64,000 bases of DNA, from the NCBI GenBank assembly GCA_001465935.1, contig LNKV01000060.1, positions 62,001-126,000 of the forward strand, read 5' to 3'. The notes under the pieces were generated by a model. The model was not told the DNA's origin, searched no databases, and was given only the letters and a program-made list of their open reading frames with translations. Source of the DNA: Clarireedia homoeocarpa. Its lineage: Eukaryota; Ascomycota; Leotiomycetes; Helotiales; Rutstroemiaceae. The translations under genes and the position numbers were made by a program. The stretch's first letter is position 1. Each line of letters opens with the position of its first letter. Of this stretch, positions 24,360 through 36,986 are shown piece after piece.

Positions 24360-25303
24360 CTTGTCGTTTTGGGTTGGTCAAGACTCAGTGACTCCAAATG
24401 ATACCACCCTCAGATTGTCTTGCTGATCGTGTTAACACAGACACAACCAAAATAGCTGCCTCGCGGGGCTAGAGCTTTGAAAATGAAGCTTTTGGAATGT
24501 CAGCCGATCATGTGGTGATAAGAATCCGATAAGGTTAAGCGAGGAAAGTCGGAAGCAAAAAAGCATCCCCGAAGCCCCTCCGAACCTTCTGACAGATGCC
24601 TCGGTTTTCATGTGCATAGATGCTGCCAGCAGCTACTAAATCGAAGTAGGGAGGCGTGCGTGGCGTGGCAGGCGTGGCAGGCGTGGCAGGTCGGCTTGAA
24701 GCAGATCAAGATCTCGGAACTGCTGCCAGAAAGCGATCAGTCCTGCACTGGTTTGGGGTAGGCATGTAAAGCTTGGAAGCATAATAAAGTGTATGCGGCC
24801 ATAGCTGCCCAGCGCTCCCTGATATTGATCAAAGGAACGCCTTATAAGTCTGACCGTGTGAGTCTGACCGTGTGTGTCTGTCTTGGGGTTCCAATGAGAA
24901 TCCGATTGTTCGAAACGTTGAAGTCTATTGCCGGAAAGGCCGGTTACCCGCACCTAGGTTGGACTTTGGGCAGAGACATCTGAGTGGACAGCGCCGATTC
25001 GAGCACAAGCCAACCCACTTGCAGGGTCGAAGCTTTACGAGGTACATTCGTGACATTCTGATGCAGGAAACACATGCACACTAACTGAATTCACTTAGAC
25101 AATGGAGAGGGAAAAAGTAGAGCCAGACTGTTTATAAACTACCCGATTTCTCAAAAACATTCATTGATGTCTTTTTGGTGATAGCTCTACTTTCTTTGAT
25201 TTCCCTCCTCTGCCGGTCGTCAGTATCATCAAGGCTACCTCCACATATTTCCATACATCTCGAGGGCTGTTGCCGCAACCAACGCATCCCGCCGGTCCTC
25301 ACC
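24360..25303. promoter_or_regulatory. Divergent upstream region prefoldin 1 / ceramidase
   Basis: The 944 nt between two head-to-head genes include a three-copy 9-nt tandem repeat at 24662-24688. I identified no operator. Confidence 0.45.
24662..24688. repeat. Three tandem copies of GGCGTGGCA
   Basis: Direct reading gives three perfect 9-nt units in a row, with a partial unit before them. It lies in the intergenic region between prefoldin 1 and the ceramidase gene. No function can be inferred. Confidence 0.9.
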
Positions 25304-26517
25304 ATGGGTTTCCGCTTGCCTTCGATACCATACCCTCCCGCGCGACCACAAGAAGGTTATTGGGCTCCAGTAACTTCGACAATCAATTGGTGTGAAGGCA
25401 TGCCCTCCCTTCCTTTAAGCTGTTTTCCATCAATTGCTAACTAGACCGCAGAGGACTACTATGCGACTATCTACTCGGCCGAAATCGTCAACACTCTCAC
25501 GAACTTACTCTTCCTTTACCTTGGGATAAAAGGCACGCGGAATTGTATCAAATACGGTCACGATAGTGTATTCCTTGTGGCTTTTATCGGTTATTCTGCT
25601 GTCGGCACTGGTATGTAAAAGAAAGAACAGTCCTGGTACGATTTCCCATACTAAACTCGACAGGTTCATTCCTTTTCCACTCTACTTTGAAATGTAAGCT
25701 CAAACACTAGGATAAGAGCGGCCAGCTACTAATATAAGCCCGTAGATCCAATGCAACTAGTAGACGAACTTTCTATGATTTACACAACCTGTCTAATGTG
25801 CTATGCGACGTTTTCATTCTCCAAATCGCGTGTTTTCAGACAGTTCTTAGCTGCTGGCTTGGTGTTTCTCTCCGTGTTTATTACAGTAAGTTGCGAGATG
25901 CCGTGCCATTTCCCATTACTAATGCTGGGTGTTCATAGCTGTATTACCACTACCTGCAAGATCCAGATTTCCATCAAAATGCATTTGCGCTCCTCACAGC
26001 TGCCGTCCTCTTCCGCTCAATGTATATCATGGAAGTGAACATTCGTCCATCGCTTCGAGAGAAACATGCCACTTCTCCGCAGAAACAAGTTGACCCCGAC
26101 ACTCTTACCAGCTCTGAGCTTGCCAAAAATAACAAGAGACTTTATGCTATATTGAAGGAAATGTGGTTGCTGGTTGCATGTGGACTTTCCATCTTCCTTG
26201 GGGGCTTCGGGATATGGTCATTAGATAACCATTACTGTTCAACTATCAGAAGATGGAGACACGAGGTCGGGCTTCCGTGGGGACTTTTGCTTGAAGGACA
26301 CGGCTGGTGGCACTTGATGACTGGGATTGGATCATACTTCTACTTGGTTTGGGGCATTTGGCTGCGGCATTGCCTGAACGAAAGGCAGGGGCAGTTTTTC
26401 CTCAGTTGGCCGTCTTGGTTCAGTCTTCCGGAGGTGATTCCCGTGACAGCGAGTACAGGGTCTTCGAAAAGATATATAGTTGGGCCAACGAAAAGCGAGA
26501 CTAAGAAAGTCATTTAG
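25304..26517 (+). CDS. Alkaline ceramidase (YPC1/YDC1 family)
   Basis: This ER/Golgi integral membrane hydrolase cleaves ceramide or dihydroceramide to a sphingoid base and a fatty acid. Five exons (25304-25397, 25452-25610, 25664-25693, 25746-25885, 25939-26517) give 333 aa with about seven hydrophobic segments. CREST-superfamily zinc-site motifs are visible: SFLFHSTLKY (His), MQLVDELSMIY (Asp) and GHGWWHLMTG (two His). The family opening GYWAPVTSTINWCEEDYY spans intron 1, which requires a GC donor (GAAG then GCATGC) to restore the frame. A substrate preference between ceramide and dihydroceramide cannot be told from sequence, so no symbol is given. Confidence 0.93.
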
Positions 26518-27122
26518 AGTGGCGTTGCGTTAGAAAAAGGTGTTTGGATGACAGCAATTAGAACCGGATAGAAGTTGGTCATCAAAGACTGGTGTTGTAC
26601 GAGGGCGATTATCATGATGTAAACACACGATACCCAGCACTTTTCATAACGTTAGTATGAAACATCAACATAACGTACGAAGTTGGTAGTCATTGCGCTC
26701 TGTCGATCCCTTATAGAGGGGCAGTTTCCGGCATCTACCCGAAATCTAGCCTCGTTTGAAAATGTTCCGCCAGACCTTGGATAGACGACAAGGGTTGGGG
26801 ACCTTTACTGTGATTCGCTAGACAGTGATCGTAATCGTGTCAATATCATCACAATCGTCTCAGCCACGGCAATAACGCAAGCTCTTTTGACGTGAGCAGC
26901 CATTTCAAGAAGTGTTACGTATCCCAAGATAGAAGAACTATGCGGATATTCCCCACAACAAATCTACCATACTGTTTACCACATAAACTTCAAAAGACCC
27001 TCCAAAACCGTACTGGGTCATGCGGCTGCACATTCCTCACCATCATGATATACGATGTATGATCTGATCGATTCCAATTATTCACAAAAGAAATTTGCTC
27101 AACTCCTGCATACAATTGAGAC
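26518..27122. other. Intergenic region upstream of the TMF-type gene
   Basis: This stretch lies between two plus-strand genes and should hold the ceramidase 3' region and the promoter of the golgin gene. No specific element recognised. Confidence 0.5.
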
Positions 27123-29851
27123 ATGACAAGTCCTGCAAAGCAGAGCTCCTCAAGATGGGGCTCCTTTCTTCAACAAGCTGTAGCTGGGGTCGAATCTAGA
27201 CTTGACAATATATTAGCAGAAGGGCAAGATGCCCCACCAGGGAGCAGATCTGCATCTGCATCTGTCGCCCCAGCGCCAGCCAAACTAGAGACAGGTACGG
27301 CATATCGGCGTGTATTTCCAAGCTTGAGCAGACGTTGATTTGAAATCTCTAGGTGTTTCGCGAAGTAGTTCCAACAGTAGCAGAACAAACGATCGTTTAC
27401 AAGAACGTCTGGCAAGGGCGGTAGCTGCAAAACAGGCACAGAAGACCGAAGCTCGGCCATCCTCCAATGTACCATCGCGAACCGGTAGTCCGATTACAAC
27501 AAGCGACAGTCCGAGGCAAAGCATCGATGCGCCGTCAAGTGTGGGGGAAGACCAGCATCCGAAGACCTCGTCCCAGCTTGAGCGGTCGAATACGGATGCC
27601 AAGCCTGTCGAAACTGGGACGCCTACAGTAGAAGTTCGTCCTAGTACACTGGCATCGGGGACGGTTGCAGAACCTCCGCCAGCACCAAACAGTGGCATTA
27701 CTGTGGAAAATGAGCCTGCTTCCCGGTTATCCGTAGAATCCATAAGATCTAGCGCACCCAGGGACTCAATTGACTCCCTTCGCCCGCCTGATTCGTTACC
27801 TCGCTCTTCAGTTGATGACGCCACGCCTAGTATTGATGGTGCTTCAACGCAGAAAACACCCGCGGAATACCAGGCTTTACTCAGTCAACTTCAATCAGAC
27901 TACGAGACATCAGAGCTACAAAGGCAGGATGAAGTCCATGGATATATCGAGCGCATCGATGCTTTGCAGGCAAAGTTGCAATATCTGGCGAAAGAAAGTC
28001 TGGAATCCGCGAAGAAAGCTATCAGTTCTGCGCCGGCCGGGAGTATAGAGAAGAAGCTCGCAGAGAAGGAACAACAGGTTATACTATTGATGGAAGAGGG
28101 GCAGGCCTTGTCGAAGAAGGAGTTGACCTACATGACCACAATTAAGAAGTTGCGCGCAAAGATCGCTGAAGATAGCAAGGAGGTCGCAGAAGCCAAAAAG
28201 AAGCAAGAAAAGGCCGAACGGGATGCGGCAGCTCTTTCTGAGCGATTGAAGCGAGTTGAGGGTGCTGAGAAGCGATTGAATGAGAGAAATAGCTTAATCA
28301 ATCGTTTACAAAAAGATCTGGATGCAGCGAAGGTCGAAAGGGAGGCTAAGGATGCTACTATCAACAGTCTAAGGGCTCAATTGGAAGAATCTGTTACTCG
28401 CGAAAAGCAGGCTGAGACAAAGCTCACCCAGGAAGCTCTCGAGGTTGAAAGAAGACGTGTTGCAGAACTTGAAGATGATGTTTCCAACCTCAAGATTGAG
28501 AAGCAGCTCGTCAATGATAGAGCTCAAACTCAAATCCAAGAACTAAGGGAAAAACTGGATAGGGAAGCAGAAAACGCTCGAATTGCAGCTCTGGAAATGA
28601 AGAATGAGCAACAGATGCTGGAGAGTAAGTTAGAGGTGATGAGAGCTAGGGCAGAGGAGGTATCATCTGGGGCTACTGGAGACGCCCAAGCAAAACTTCT
28701 GCGCCAGATTGAGACTCTGCAAACACAATATGCCGTGGCAAGTGAGAATTGGCAAGGAATTGAGGCCTCATTGACTGCACATCTAACAAGCTTGGAAAAG
28801 GAGAGAGATGAAGCGATGAAGCGCGAAGCTGATGTTAGGCGGAAGGCTCGTGAGGTGGTATGTGTTCATGCCCATGAGTATCACACAATCAATAGATATT
28901 GACTCTAACTAGGCATTGAAAGCTAAGCGGAATGAAGATGAGCTTGAAGAGACCAGATCACAGCTACCTAAGTTCCAGCAAGAGCTTACCGAGCGCAGCG
29001 CTCAGCTCGACGATCTAAAGAAACGTGCTGAGGAAGCCGAAGCAGCTTTAGTTGCCGCGAAGGCAGAGTTCGAAGACCAGAAGGAGGCTTGGAAATTCGA
29101 ATTGCAACAACGAATTGATGAAGAGAGGCAGAAAATGCAAGACGAAATGGTGGTTGGCTCTCGTGGTGAATCACCTGCTGCAAGTCGAAGGGGTCTTACA
29201 TCTGAATATTTAGGTCTTCAGAATCTACAGCTCAGGAGAGCCTCAGCTCGTTCTACAACAGGCGAATTACCCACCCCTGAGCGCCTTCTTGGACGTCGTC
29301 CTTCAGTTCAACCCCTTGCGAGGTCATCCGGTCAAGGAACACCCACGCGCCAAGATTCTAGCCAGTCCTTCACCCATTCCCTCCCCATAAACGGTGACCA
29401 CCCTCCACAAACCCCCTCCATTCACACATTCGACCACGACGACTTCTTTGAACAACACCGCTCATCCTCCCCGCAGCAAACCATCCACGACCTCGTATCC
29501 ACCTCAACCGCCGCAGCCGGCCCCTCCGTACAATTAGTGGAGCGCATGAGTTCGGCAGTACGCAAACTCGAGAGCGAAAAAGTATCCACGAAAGAAGACC
29601 TCGCCAGGATCGTGAAACAGAGAGATGAGGCGAGAGTAGAGATTGTGCAGTTGATGAAAGAGGTGGAGAGTAAAAGGGAAGTAGAATCAAGGGTCAAGGA
29701 GCTTGAAACGGAGTTAGAGGTGATGAAAGAGAGGTACGAGACTACTTTGGAGATGTTGGGCGAGAAGAGTGAGTTGGTGGAGGAATTGAGGGGTGATGTG
29801 CAGGATTTGAAGGATATGTATAAGGAGTTGGTCATTAAGAGTGTGGGGTGA
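27123..29851 (+). CDS. TMF/Sgm1-type Golgi coiled-coil protein
   Basis: It resembles TATA element modulatory factor (TMF1/ARA160) and yeast Sgm1, golgins that bind Rab6/Ypt6 and tether vesicles. The TATA-binding name is historical. Three exons (27123-27294, 27353-28857, 28913-29851) give 871 aa. The N-terminus RWGSFLQQAVAGVESRLDNI is the family start. A Ser/Pro-rich low-complexity region (about 60-240) is followed by long coiled coils (about 245-650), a second disordered region with TPTRQDSSQS-type sequence, and a C-terminal coiled coil of about 110 residues ending VQDLKDMYKELVIK, the TMF C-terminal domain that binds Rab6 in the animal protein. Several antisense open frames here are shadows. 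Confidence 0.88.
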
Positions 29852-30322
29852 ACGGGAGCTGTGGTGAGTGAAGAGATTACCTTCAGAGTGTTCATGCAAT
29901 GTTGTGGAAGTGGAGGTGGCAGTGGTGTTGTATTCTTATCTGGAACTAGTGATAGATGTGCTTTTAGAGGTGTACTGGAAGGTGGTGGGCGTGATGTTTG
30001 AATTTGGGGGGTATGACGAGCGATACGATTGAATGGCTGCTTAGAATTTGACATCAACGTGACAAGGAAAAATGATACCTGAATCAGATGTAAGGAGAGC
30101 AAAGAAATGCATGTAAGATATGGAATAGTGCTTATGATGCTTAGAAGCAGTGGACGGGAAATGAACGATATCCTTGTGTTAAAAGTATGATGCGTTAAAA
30201 AGTAATGGATGAATGTCTTGAGACGGTCATTGATGATGTCTAATACTATATATATTCTTTGCGCCAAAACAATTCAGACTTTCCAGCCCATCTACTAAAC
30301 ACCTTAGCACTATCGTCCAGCT
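29852..30322. other. Convergent intergenic region
   Basis: The 3' regions of the golgin and peroxisomal hydrolase genes meet here. A minus-strand open frame extends into it but is an antisense shadow of the golgin gene. Confidence 0.5.
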
Positions 30323-31957
30323 TCACAACTTACTATCGTTCGCACCCTTCCCCTTCTTAACAGGCGGTCCTCCGACCCTCCTTTTCCACTCTTCGGACAG
30401 CGTCTGCTTCTCCACCAACGGTTTCTTCGTCCACTGCACGTACTCCTGCAACCTTGTCTTCCACCTTTGAACCTCTTTTCCCACCCAAGGCGCCATCCGC
30501 TCTGCACACAACGTCGTCGCCTCTTGCGCAACCAGATGGCCCAATCCCTGTAGAAAAATCTCTTCTACCCGGCCCTTCTCCATCCCTCCACTGCCACCGT
30601 GCCCAGTTCCAGTTAATTCTCGTCGCTTCGCACACGAGTCCGGATCGCAAACGCCGCTTTCAGAACCATAGATATATAATACGCTAGGGCGTAGCTGGGG
30701 TAGTCGTAGGAACGTGTTCATGGGTTCGGGACGGTAGAAGGGGAACTGGTTGGGAGAAGCGGGGTGCAGGTCAGGGATTAAGTCTGGATGCAGGAGCTCG
30801 GTGCCAGAGGGAGAGAAGGCGGACCAGGAGGGCCGAGCGAAGTAGAAGCATTCTTGGTGCTTAGTGGTTGTGAGGGCATAGGCATTTGGTTGGGGGTGAA
30901 TGAGTGTGGGGGTGGGTCGGATGGCGTGCCTGCACCAGCGCTCGAGGACACGGGGGTCCCATTTTTTGTAGGCAGGTGAGTTACGGAAGGCGGTTTCGGC
31001 TGCGGCGCGGGTAGGCCACTGGAAGAAGGGGGTTCAGTAAGTTGAAATTATGAGGGGAATTGATTTGAATGGGCTAGGGGTAAGTGTAGCATAATGTAAG
31101 AAGGACAAGTGCATTTATGCTCAAATTAAGTGAAAATAGGCACTCACAACATCTCGACGGAAAGTGGAAAGCTGGTTGGGATCTGGTCCAATTGTGGCAG
31201 ATGCATATTGCTGGATCACAGGGTCGAGCATTACGATACTGGTAAGAAGGCGAGGATGCATAAGAGCGAGGTTGGTGAGTTGGTTTGCGCCGAATGAATG
31301 TCCTACTCCAATTATGGGTAAAGGCATTTCAGAACGGAATGTATTGACCATGTGGAGGAGATCGCGGGCATGATCAGTCCATGATGCTAGTGCTTGTTAG
31401 TAACGATTGGTATTGACGGCTTTGACTATTAGGGGGTGGAAGGGGCTCCAGCCATTTGTAAGCCGATAAGAAAGTCATTGTCAGTGAAGCACCTCTCATC
31501 AAAGTCGATGGTCCCAACTGAATTAACCATGGAGCAAAGAGAAATTATACATACGATCGTCTCCGATTAATTGCTCATTCAAAACGCCACTTGCGCCCTC
31601 ATGAGCTACATCTGCAATCCATATACTTCGGATTCTGAACCCATTTGCCTTTGACAGCGCATGGAGGTCTTCCCACAAAGGCTCATATAGTTCCTGTAAA
31701 TAGTGTTAATCAATTGAGTCTCTTGCATATGTGCAAGGAGGCAGTGAACAACTTACTTTTGGATACCCATTTGCATGTGCTCCAATGATTGTCACGTCAC
31801 CTTGCTCCGGATTAGGATTATCTCGAGGGATATATTGCTTGATAGCTAGGCGTAGTACATCCTCTTGAGCATTCGCCGTCGCACGAGCATATTCACGGAT
31901 ATGCTGACATTCAAGAGTATGTTCCTTGATCTCGAAGATGCTTGTAGTGGATTCCAT
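30323..31957 (-). CDS. Peroxisomal alpha/beta hydrolase with PTS1
   Basis: A serine hydrolase predicted to reside in the peroxisome matrix; the substrate is unknown. Four exons (31957-31757, 31693-31555, 31386-31148, 31018-30323) give 424 aa. The nucleophile elbow is GVGHSFG with Ser144. A distal GLGHLV segment probably holds the catalytic His. The protein ends exactly in SKL, the canonical type-1 peroxisomal targeting signal, preceded by a basic linker (PPVKKGKGANDSKL). Relatives include yeast peroxisomal Lpx1-like lipases and the AKT2-type hydrolases of Alternaria metabolite clusters. Nothing nearby suggests a metabolite cluster, so a general lipid role is likelier. The 168-nt intron 2 is the least certain join, supported by DDPSWTDHARDLL across it and a TACTAAC branch site. 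Confidence 0.85.
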
Positions 31958-32672
31958 GGTAAAGTCTGGGGAACCCCCCTTAACGCAGGAATTAGATAGG
32001 ACGAGATAATGAATAGAAGCAATGAACTATAATGCTGATTATAATGCTGATACTGAAGTCCTATTCAGGATCAGTGTAGAAGTACCTAGATGAGATTCAG
32101 GTAAAAGTTGTCACAGCTCAAGCAAGTACCGATATATAAGATCTTTAGTTTTATGGCTATGTCCTTCTCCACAGCCCAGAGAGCCTCGGCACGGAAACAC
32201 CAGAATTTAGCTCCCAGTCAAGTTCAACTAAGTCTAGGCCCCAGAAAATGGAGGGAGTTCTGCTTTCGACCAGAGGAACGACACATCGTCGTCGCAGGAA
32301 CATGAGGATATTCCGACGTCCCAAATGAAGGCAACCATGATGAAGTGTATATGCTGTTCAAACCAACTATACTCAAGTTAGTTGCAATCCCATCGCAACT
32401 GCGAATAGAACTATGACGATTATGTAATTTACACGTGAATCCGCGTGGGAAATCAATTAAAGATTCCCCGCTATAATTTAGCGCGTTTACTTCTCACGCT
32501 CGCTCAACGGGACGTGTTTCCAGGTACGCGGTTTTTGTCGGATATTTCATATGCTTCAGAGCATGCCAATCCAGTCCATTTTCCGTACTTAAGCCAGGCA
32601 TTGATTAGTTACTGCGAGGACGGTTACCTCTTTTAATCAGTATCTTTCATGGTAAAGGATTATTGATACAAG
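31958..32672. promoter_or_regulatory. Divergent upstream region peroxisomal hydrolase / RTT107
   Basis: The 715 nt lie between two head-to-head genes. They are AT-rich, and no defined binding site is recognised. Confidence 0.45.
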
Positions 32673-35307
32673 ATGGCGGATTCACACCAAACTCCGATCT
32701 TCGACAGCTGCGTAATCGCCATTGTTGTGAGCGGGCAGCTCCCCAAACCCCAAGCTCTTGAGGTAGGTCCGCCACATACCCAACACTACCGATCAGTACT
32801 GATGGGATATGTGTAGCTCTCAAGAATCGTCGAGGAAAATGGTGCTATTGTACAAGAAATCAAGGCGGATATGGACATGAATCTGGAGGAAATCACGCAC
32901 ATCATCTCTTCCACCACCGATTTTGCAGCCTTCCCGGCAGCAAGCCTGCAAATGGTACCGGTTGTTAAACCATCGTGGGTATCGGTATCGCTTTCGAAGA
33001 ACAAATTGGCGCAAATACGACCTCATACTCCAGATGAAAGACTCATATTCTCGAATGTGGTTCTCACATGCGCGGATATTCCACAAGGCGATAAAGATGC
33101 GATTATTGGATGTACACTAGCAATGGGCGGTATGGAGAGCAATAGCTTGACCAAATTAGTAACTCATATCTGCGCATTAAGCATGGACCATCCAAAATGT
33201 GTGTCCGCCAGAGAGAAGAATCTCAAATGCAAGATTGTGCTACCGCATTGGTGAGTATGACGGGACGCTATGAATACATACAGCTAATATCAATAGGTTT
33301 GATGATTGTCTGAAACTCGGAAAGAGAATTGATGAACAACCCTACTTGCTGCCTAACCCAGAGATATTTCACAAAAAACCAGAAGACGCTATGCCCATAC
33401 CCTCATCAACCGGACTTGAGGGCGCTACTGGGACGAAACCCGAAATTACAAATCTCACTCCTACAAAGTTCCGTATCGAACGTGAGCTAGACGTGTTTAA
33501 AAATAAGGACGTTATGCTATCCAAAGATTTGGATATCTCACCCCGGCTTCTAGGAGTATTCGAAGATATCATCCGTAAAGGTGGAGGATCGATCACAACA
33601 TCGGTCTTTGAAGCGGATATGTATGTTTGTCATTACCGTGAAGGTAGAGATTATGTGTTTGCTTCGAGAAATGGAATCGATGTCGGCAACCTTTCATGGC
33701 TATATCACTTAATCACTCATAACGAATGGACGTCCCCTTTCCGACGATTACTTCACTACCCGGTCCCCAAAGGTGGTCTGGAAGGGTTTAAAAGTTATAA
33801 AATCACACTTTCCAATTACGGCGGAGAAGCGCGTCTCTACCTCGAAAACCTTGTGACTGCAGCCGGTGGAGAATTTACCAAGAGCATGAAGCCAGACAAC
33901 ACACATCTGATCACCGCTCGAAAATCGAGTGAAAAGTGTAGTGCCGCTGAAGAGTGGAATATTGATATGGTGAATCATTTGTGGCTTGAGGAATCTTACG
34001 CAAAGTGCGAAGTGCAAAGATTGACTGATCCTCGCTACACTCACTTTCCACCAAGGACAAATCTGGCTGAAGTCATTGGCCAGACTCAGTTCGATCATAA
34101 AGCTTTGAAGCAAAAGTACTTTCCACGCGATCCTATCCCCGAACCTGGTGATCCCAAACCACGCAAAAAGCCTTTAATCGTAGACCAAGTCATGTCAGGC
34201 ACGGCTGACGCCGAAGAGAGCAACAGCGTGGCCCCACCGCGCAAATCCAAAGGAATAAAAGCTTCCTTGAACCTTCTAGCTACACCGGCAAGTAAGCGAA
34301 CCTCGTTAGGGAAAGAAAATGATACGCCTTCGTCAACGGGAAGTCGCAGTGCAAAGGACAAGGCCATCAATGCCCTGCACGATCTGGCTCCCGATCTTGC
34401 TCTTTATGAAAAGGAGAAAAAGAGGAAGGGCCATATCTTCGGGGGTGACCGGGCAGCTAACAAAGTGGAAAAAGAAAGAAGTCTGCAACGTAGCTCGAGC
34501 CCGGTTCATAAAGAATCTGATCCCGAAGAGGTTGAGGTTCGCCCAGCCAAGAAACAGAAGGTTGCGCCGAAGACAACGGAAATCCAAGTTCGTATGCTAG
34601 TTACGGGATACAAGGTGTGGCAAACTGAGCCTAATAAAGAGGATACTGATACTGTAAGTTGGAGGCTTTTAGGATTTTGTTGGGGCAATTGCTAACGCTG
34701 TTAGAAAAAACTCCGAAATCTTGGTATTGCTATATGGAAAAACTCAGGGAAGGTGGACTACATGGCTGCTCCGAAGATGGTCAGAACCAGGAAGTTCCTA
34801 GTAGGCCTTGCACATGGTCCTATTATAGTATCTGACAGCTATATCGAGGCTTGCATCAAGGCCGGGAAAATGCTCGATGTTGAGGATTTCCCATTGAAGG
34901 ACCCCGAGAATGAGAAGAAACATGGCGTCAAGCTGAAGGATGCTGTAGCTCGGGCAAGGACAAACAAAGGGCGACTTCTTGCTGGTATCCCAATTTACTC
35001 TACCGCCGATATTGAAAATGGGTTCGAGACTTACAAGGATATTGCGGAGGTGAACAGCGCCACTTTTGGTGTCTATAAGGGGCGGCCGGTCATCAAGCCA
35101 ACAAAGCCAGAAGAAGACGAAGGGCCACCTGAGCCAGTCTATCTCATCAGTAGTGAAAAGAAATCAGAAAAAGATCTATGGAAAAAGTTTACGGATATGG
35201 CAAAGGCGGGTAACATGGAGCCGAGGATTGTCAAGGTCGAGTGGTTATTGGATGTTGCAATGTCTCAACAGATGAAGTGGGACAAGAAGTATCTACACAA
35301 ATCTTGA
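32673..35307 (+). CDS. RTT107: Rtt107/Brc1-type multi-BRCT DNA damage scaffold
   Basis: This nuclear scaffold is recruited to phosphorylated H2A at stalled replication forks and supports recovery with Slx4 and Smc5-Smc6 in yeasts. Four exons (32673-32762, 32817-33250, 33297-34653, 34705-35307) give 827 aa. Repeated BRCT units are visible: about residues 10-80 (ending KPSWVSVSLS), 95-170 (LPHWFDDCLKLGKRI), 210-280 (VGNLSWLYHLITHNEW), 305-380 (EEWNIDMVNHLWLEESY), then a Lys/Ser-rich linker and a C-terminal pair (about 590-690 and 715-827, with VKVEWLLDVAMSQQMKW at the end). The four-BRCT, linker, two-BRCT plan fits Rtt107/Brc1, and the length is close to family members. Orthology at the level of function is inferred. 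Confidence 0.87.
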
Positions 35308-35900
35308 TTTCAATATATAACACGTGCTTTGTCTGTCGTTTTGGTAGCTAGGCGAAGGGCGTCTGCTATGAATATTGATACCTCTATTTCTTGGTACAGG
35401 GAAATTCAAAATGTTTTAGGGATCTTTGGGTTTTGAGAGGGAAACGGAATGTACACTAGTTAGCTTATGTATCATGACTTTGTGAGATGAATCTAGTTGT
35501 TGAACACGATATCTTGTCGGTAATGGATTCTCTGGATTGAACCTGCTGCCTCAGTGTCATTCCATGAATTAAATAACCCCTATTCACGCCTGATGCTCTT
35601 CTCACTAACCGTCAAGGCCACCCAAGTGCTCAAGCTGCGCCATCTCACCATCGTAATCGTTCTATATGCTACTCGCCAAATGTAATTTTCAATAAACGCC
35701 ATACTCATGTCTAATAGCAAGCCCGGCGCTAATGCACGTATCCTGATACCATAAATTCGCCCATTCTAACGCCTACCTTGACCCATATACATCATGCCGG
35801 ATCATACAATGTCATGTCCTTTTTTTATTTTTTTATTTTTTTTACCTTCCTCTTCCAGTATATAAATCTTCCTCTCCATACCCTCTGCCCAAGCGTAAAT
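35308..35900. other. Convergent intergenic region
   Basis: This stretch lies between the 3' ends of RTT107 and VPS25. It contains a T-rich tract near 35818-35842 and no gene. Confidence 0.55.
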
Positions 35901-36638
35901 TCAAAAGAACTTCACGCCTTGTTGGTCTTCCTGTCCGAAGACCTGCGCTTTCCCCCTCTTGACCAGTATTGCAAGAGCTTTCTGTAGTATTTCTGAATCA
36001 AGACCGTGGAACTCTAGTTTACGCAAGACCTCATGATTAGCATATCCACCTATGTAAACGCCTTCACGATCACACTACAAGAGGATTCATCGCAGCAGAG
36101 TAAATAAGGTAGGCAAGAAGAAAAGCCAAGATAAATAAATAAAAATTGGGGAAAACAAACCTGCGTCCCGCGTCCCCTCCCCCTCCACCAACTCATAAAG
36201 CGTCAACACCGACCCCTTCTGTCCCGTCCCTTCCACCCACTCCTCCACCACCCTCGCCCACTCCTCTGGTTTGCGCCACCATATCCAATATGTATCGCCC
36301 TCTTTCCCCTCCTTCCCTGCCCCTTTGCCCCCACCAGCAATCCCTTCTGCCCGGCCCTCTCTCTTCATAAAATCCAACACAGCTCTGACGCCCTTCTCAT
36401 CCAGCCGCCTATTTATCTGCGCATTGTAAAACAGTTCATTGTTTAGAGAAGCGGATATTGAGAGGCGAAAAATGCGATAATGTGAATAGTAGGAGAGGAT
36501 GAGTGAAGACCATTTTTGGAGCTGGGCGTGCAGGGTCGAGGATTGTGGTTGAAGTGTGAAGAAGGGAGGAAATGAATGCTCGCGGGGGAAGGGGAAGGGA
36601 TTGCTTGTGGAGAGAGACGCAGATTGGGGTGTTGTCAT
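35901..36638 (-). CDS. VPS25: ESCRT-II subunit Vps25
   Basis: Vps25 is the subunit of ESCRT-II present in two copies; it binds ESCRT-III (Vps20) during sorting into multivesicular bodies. Two exons (36638-36161, 36013-35901) give 196 aa. The N-terminal PREHSFPPFFTLQPQ carries the proline motif that docks on Vps22/Vps36, followed by the first winged helix (HAQLQKWSSLILSYYSHYR, NNELFYNAQINRRLDEKGVR) and the second (YELVEGEGTRDAEFHGLD, ending QQGVKFF as in the animal protein). The intron (36014-36160) was placed so that DAEFHGLD is restored; another acceptor 5' of it would add about 15 residues. A glycine/lysine insertion (GGGKGAGKEGKEG) lies between the domains. Confidence 0.93.
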
Positions 36639-36986
36639 GTCTGCTTTGTAGGTGTTCCTAGAGGTATGATGAAGAAATAGTAGAAAGGTAGGTAAGTATA
36701 GAGGGGTAGTATGGGAACTGGTGGGGATTTGAAGCTTGCGTTATTGGTCTGTGCGCTTAGTACCAGATTCGAGCCAACTACTTCTTGAGCTCTCCATAAT
36801 CATTGTCATGTGTACATCTCACAAGTAATCTGTCGTTGCTTTGATCTCTCTCCTATATTTCTCTCAACAATCATATATAGACGTCATGAATTCAACTTCT
36901 AGCTCGATCTCCAAACTCCACTAATGCGTTTCATCCATTCATCCATTGATACCCTACCCAACGCCCCCGCTAATGATTAAAGGAAA
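36639..36986. other. Intergenic, VPS25 upstream and MDM1 downstream
   Basis: A short stretch between two minus-strand genes, expected to hold the VPS25 promoter and the MDM1 3' end. No element recognised. Confidence 0.5.

Noticed and set aside
29422..30267. Minus-strand frame of 281 codons
   Set aside because: It is mostly antisense to the last exon of the golgin gene, Ser/Leu-rich with no domain character.
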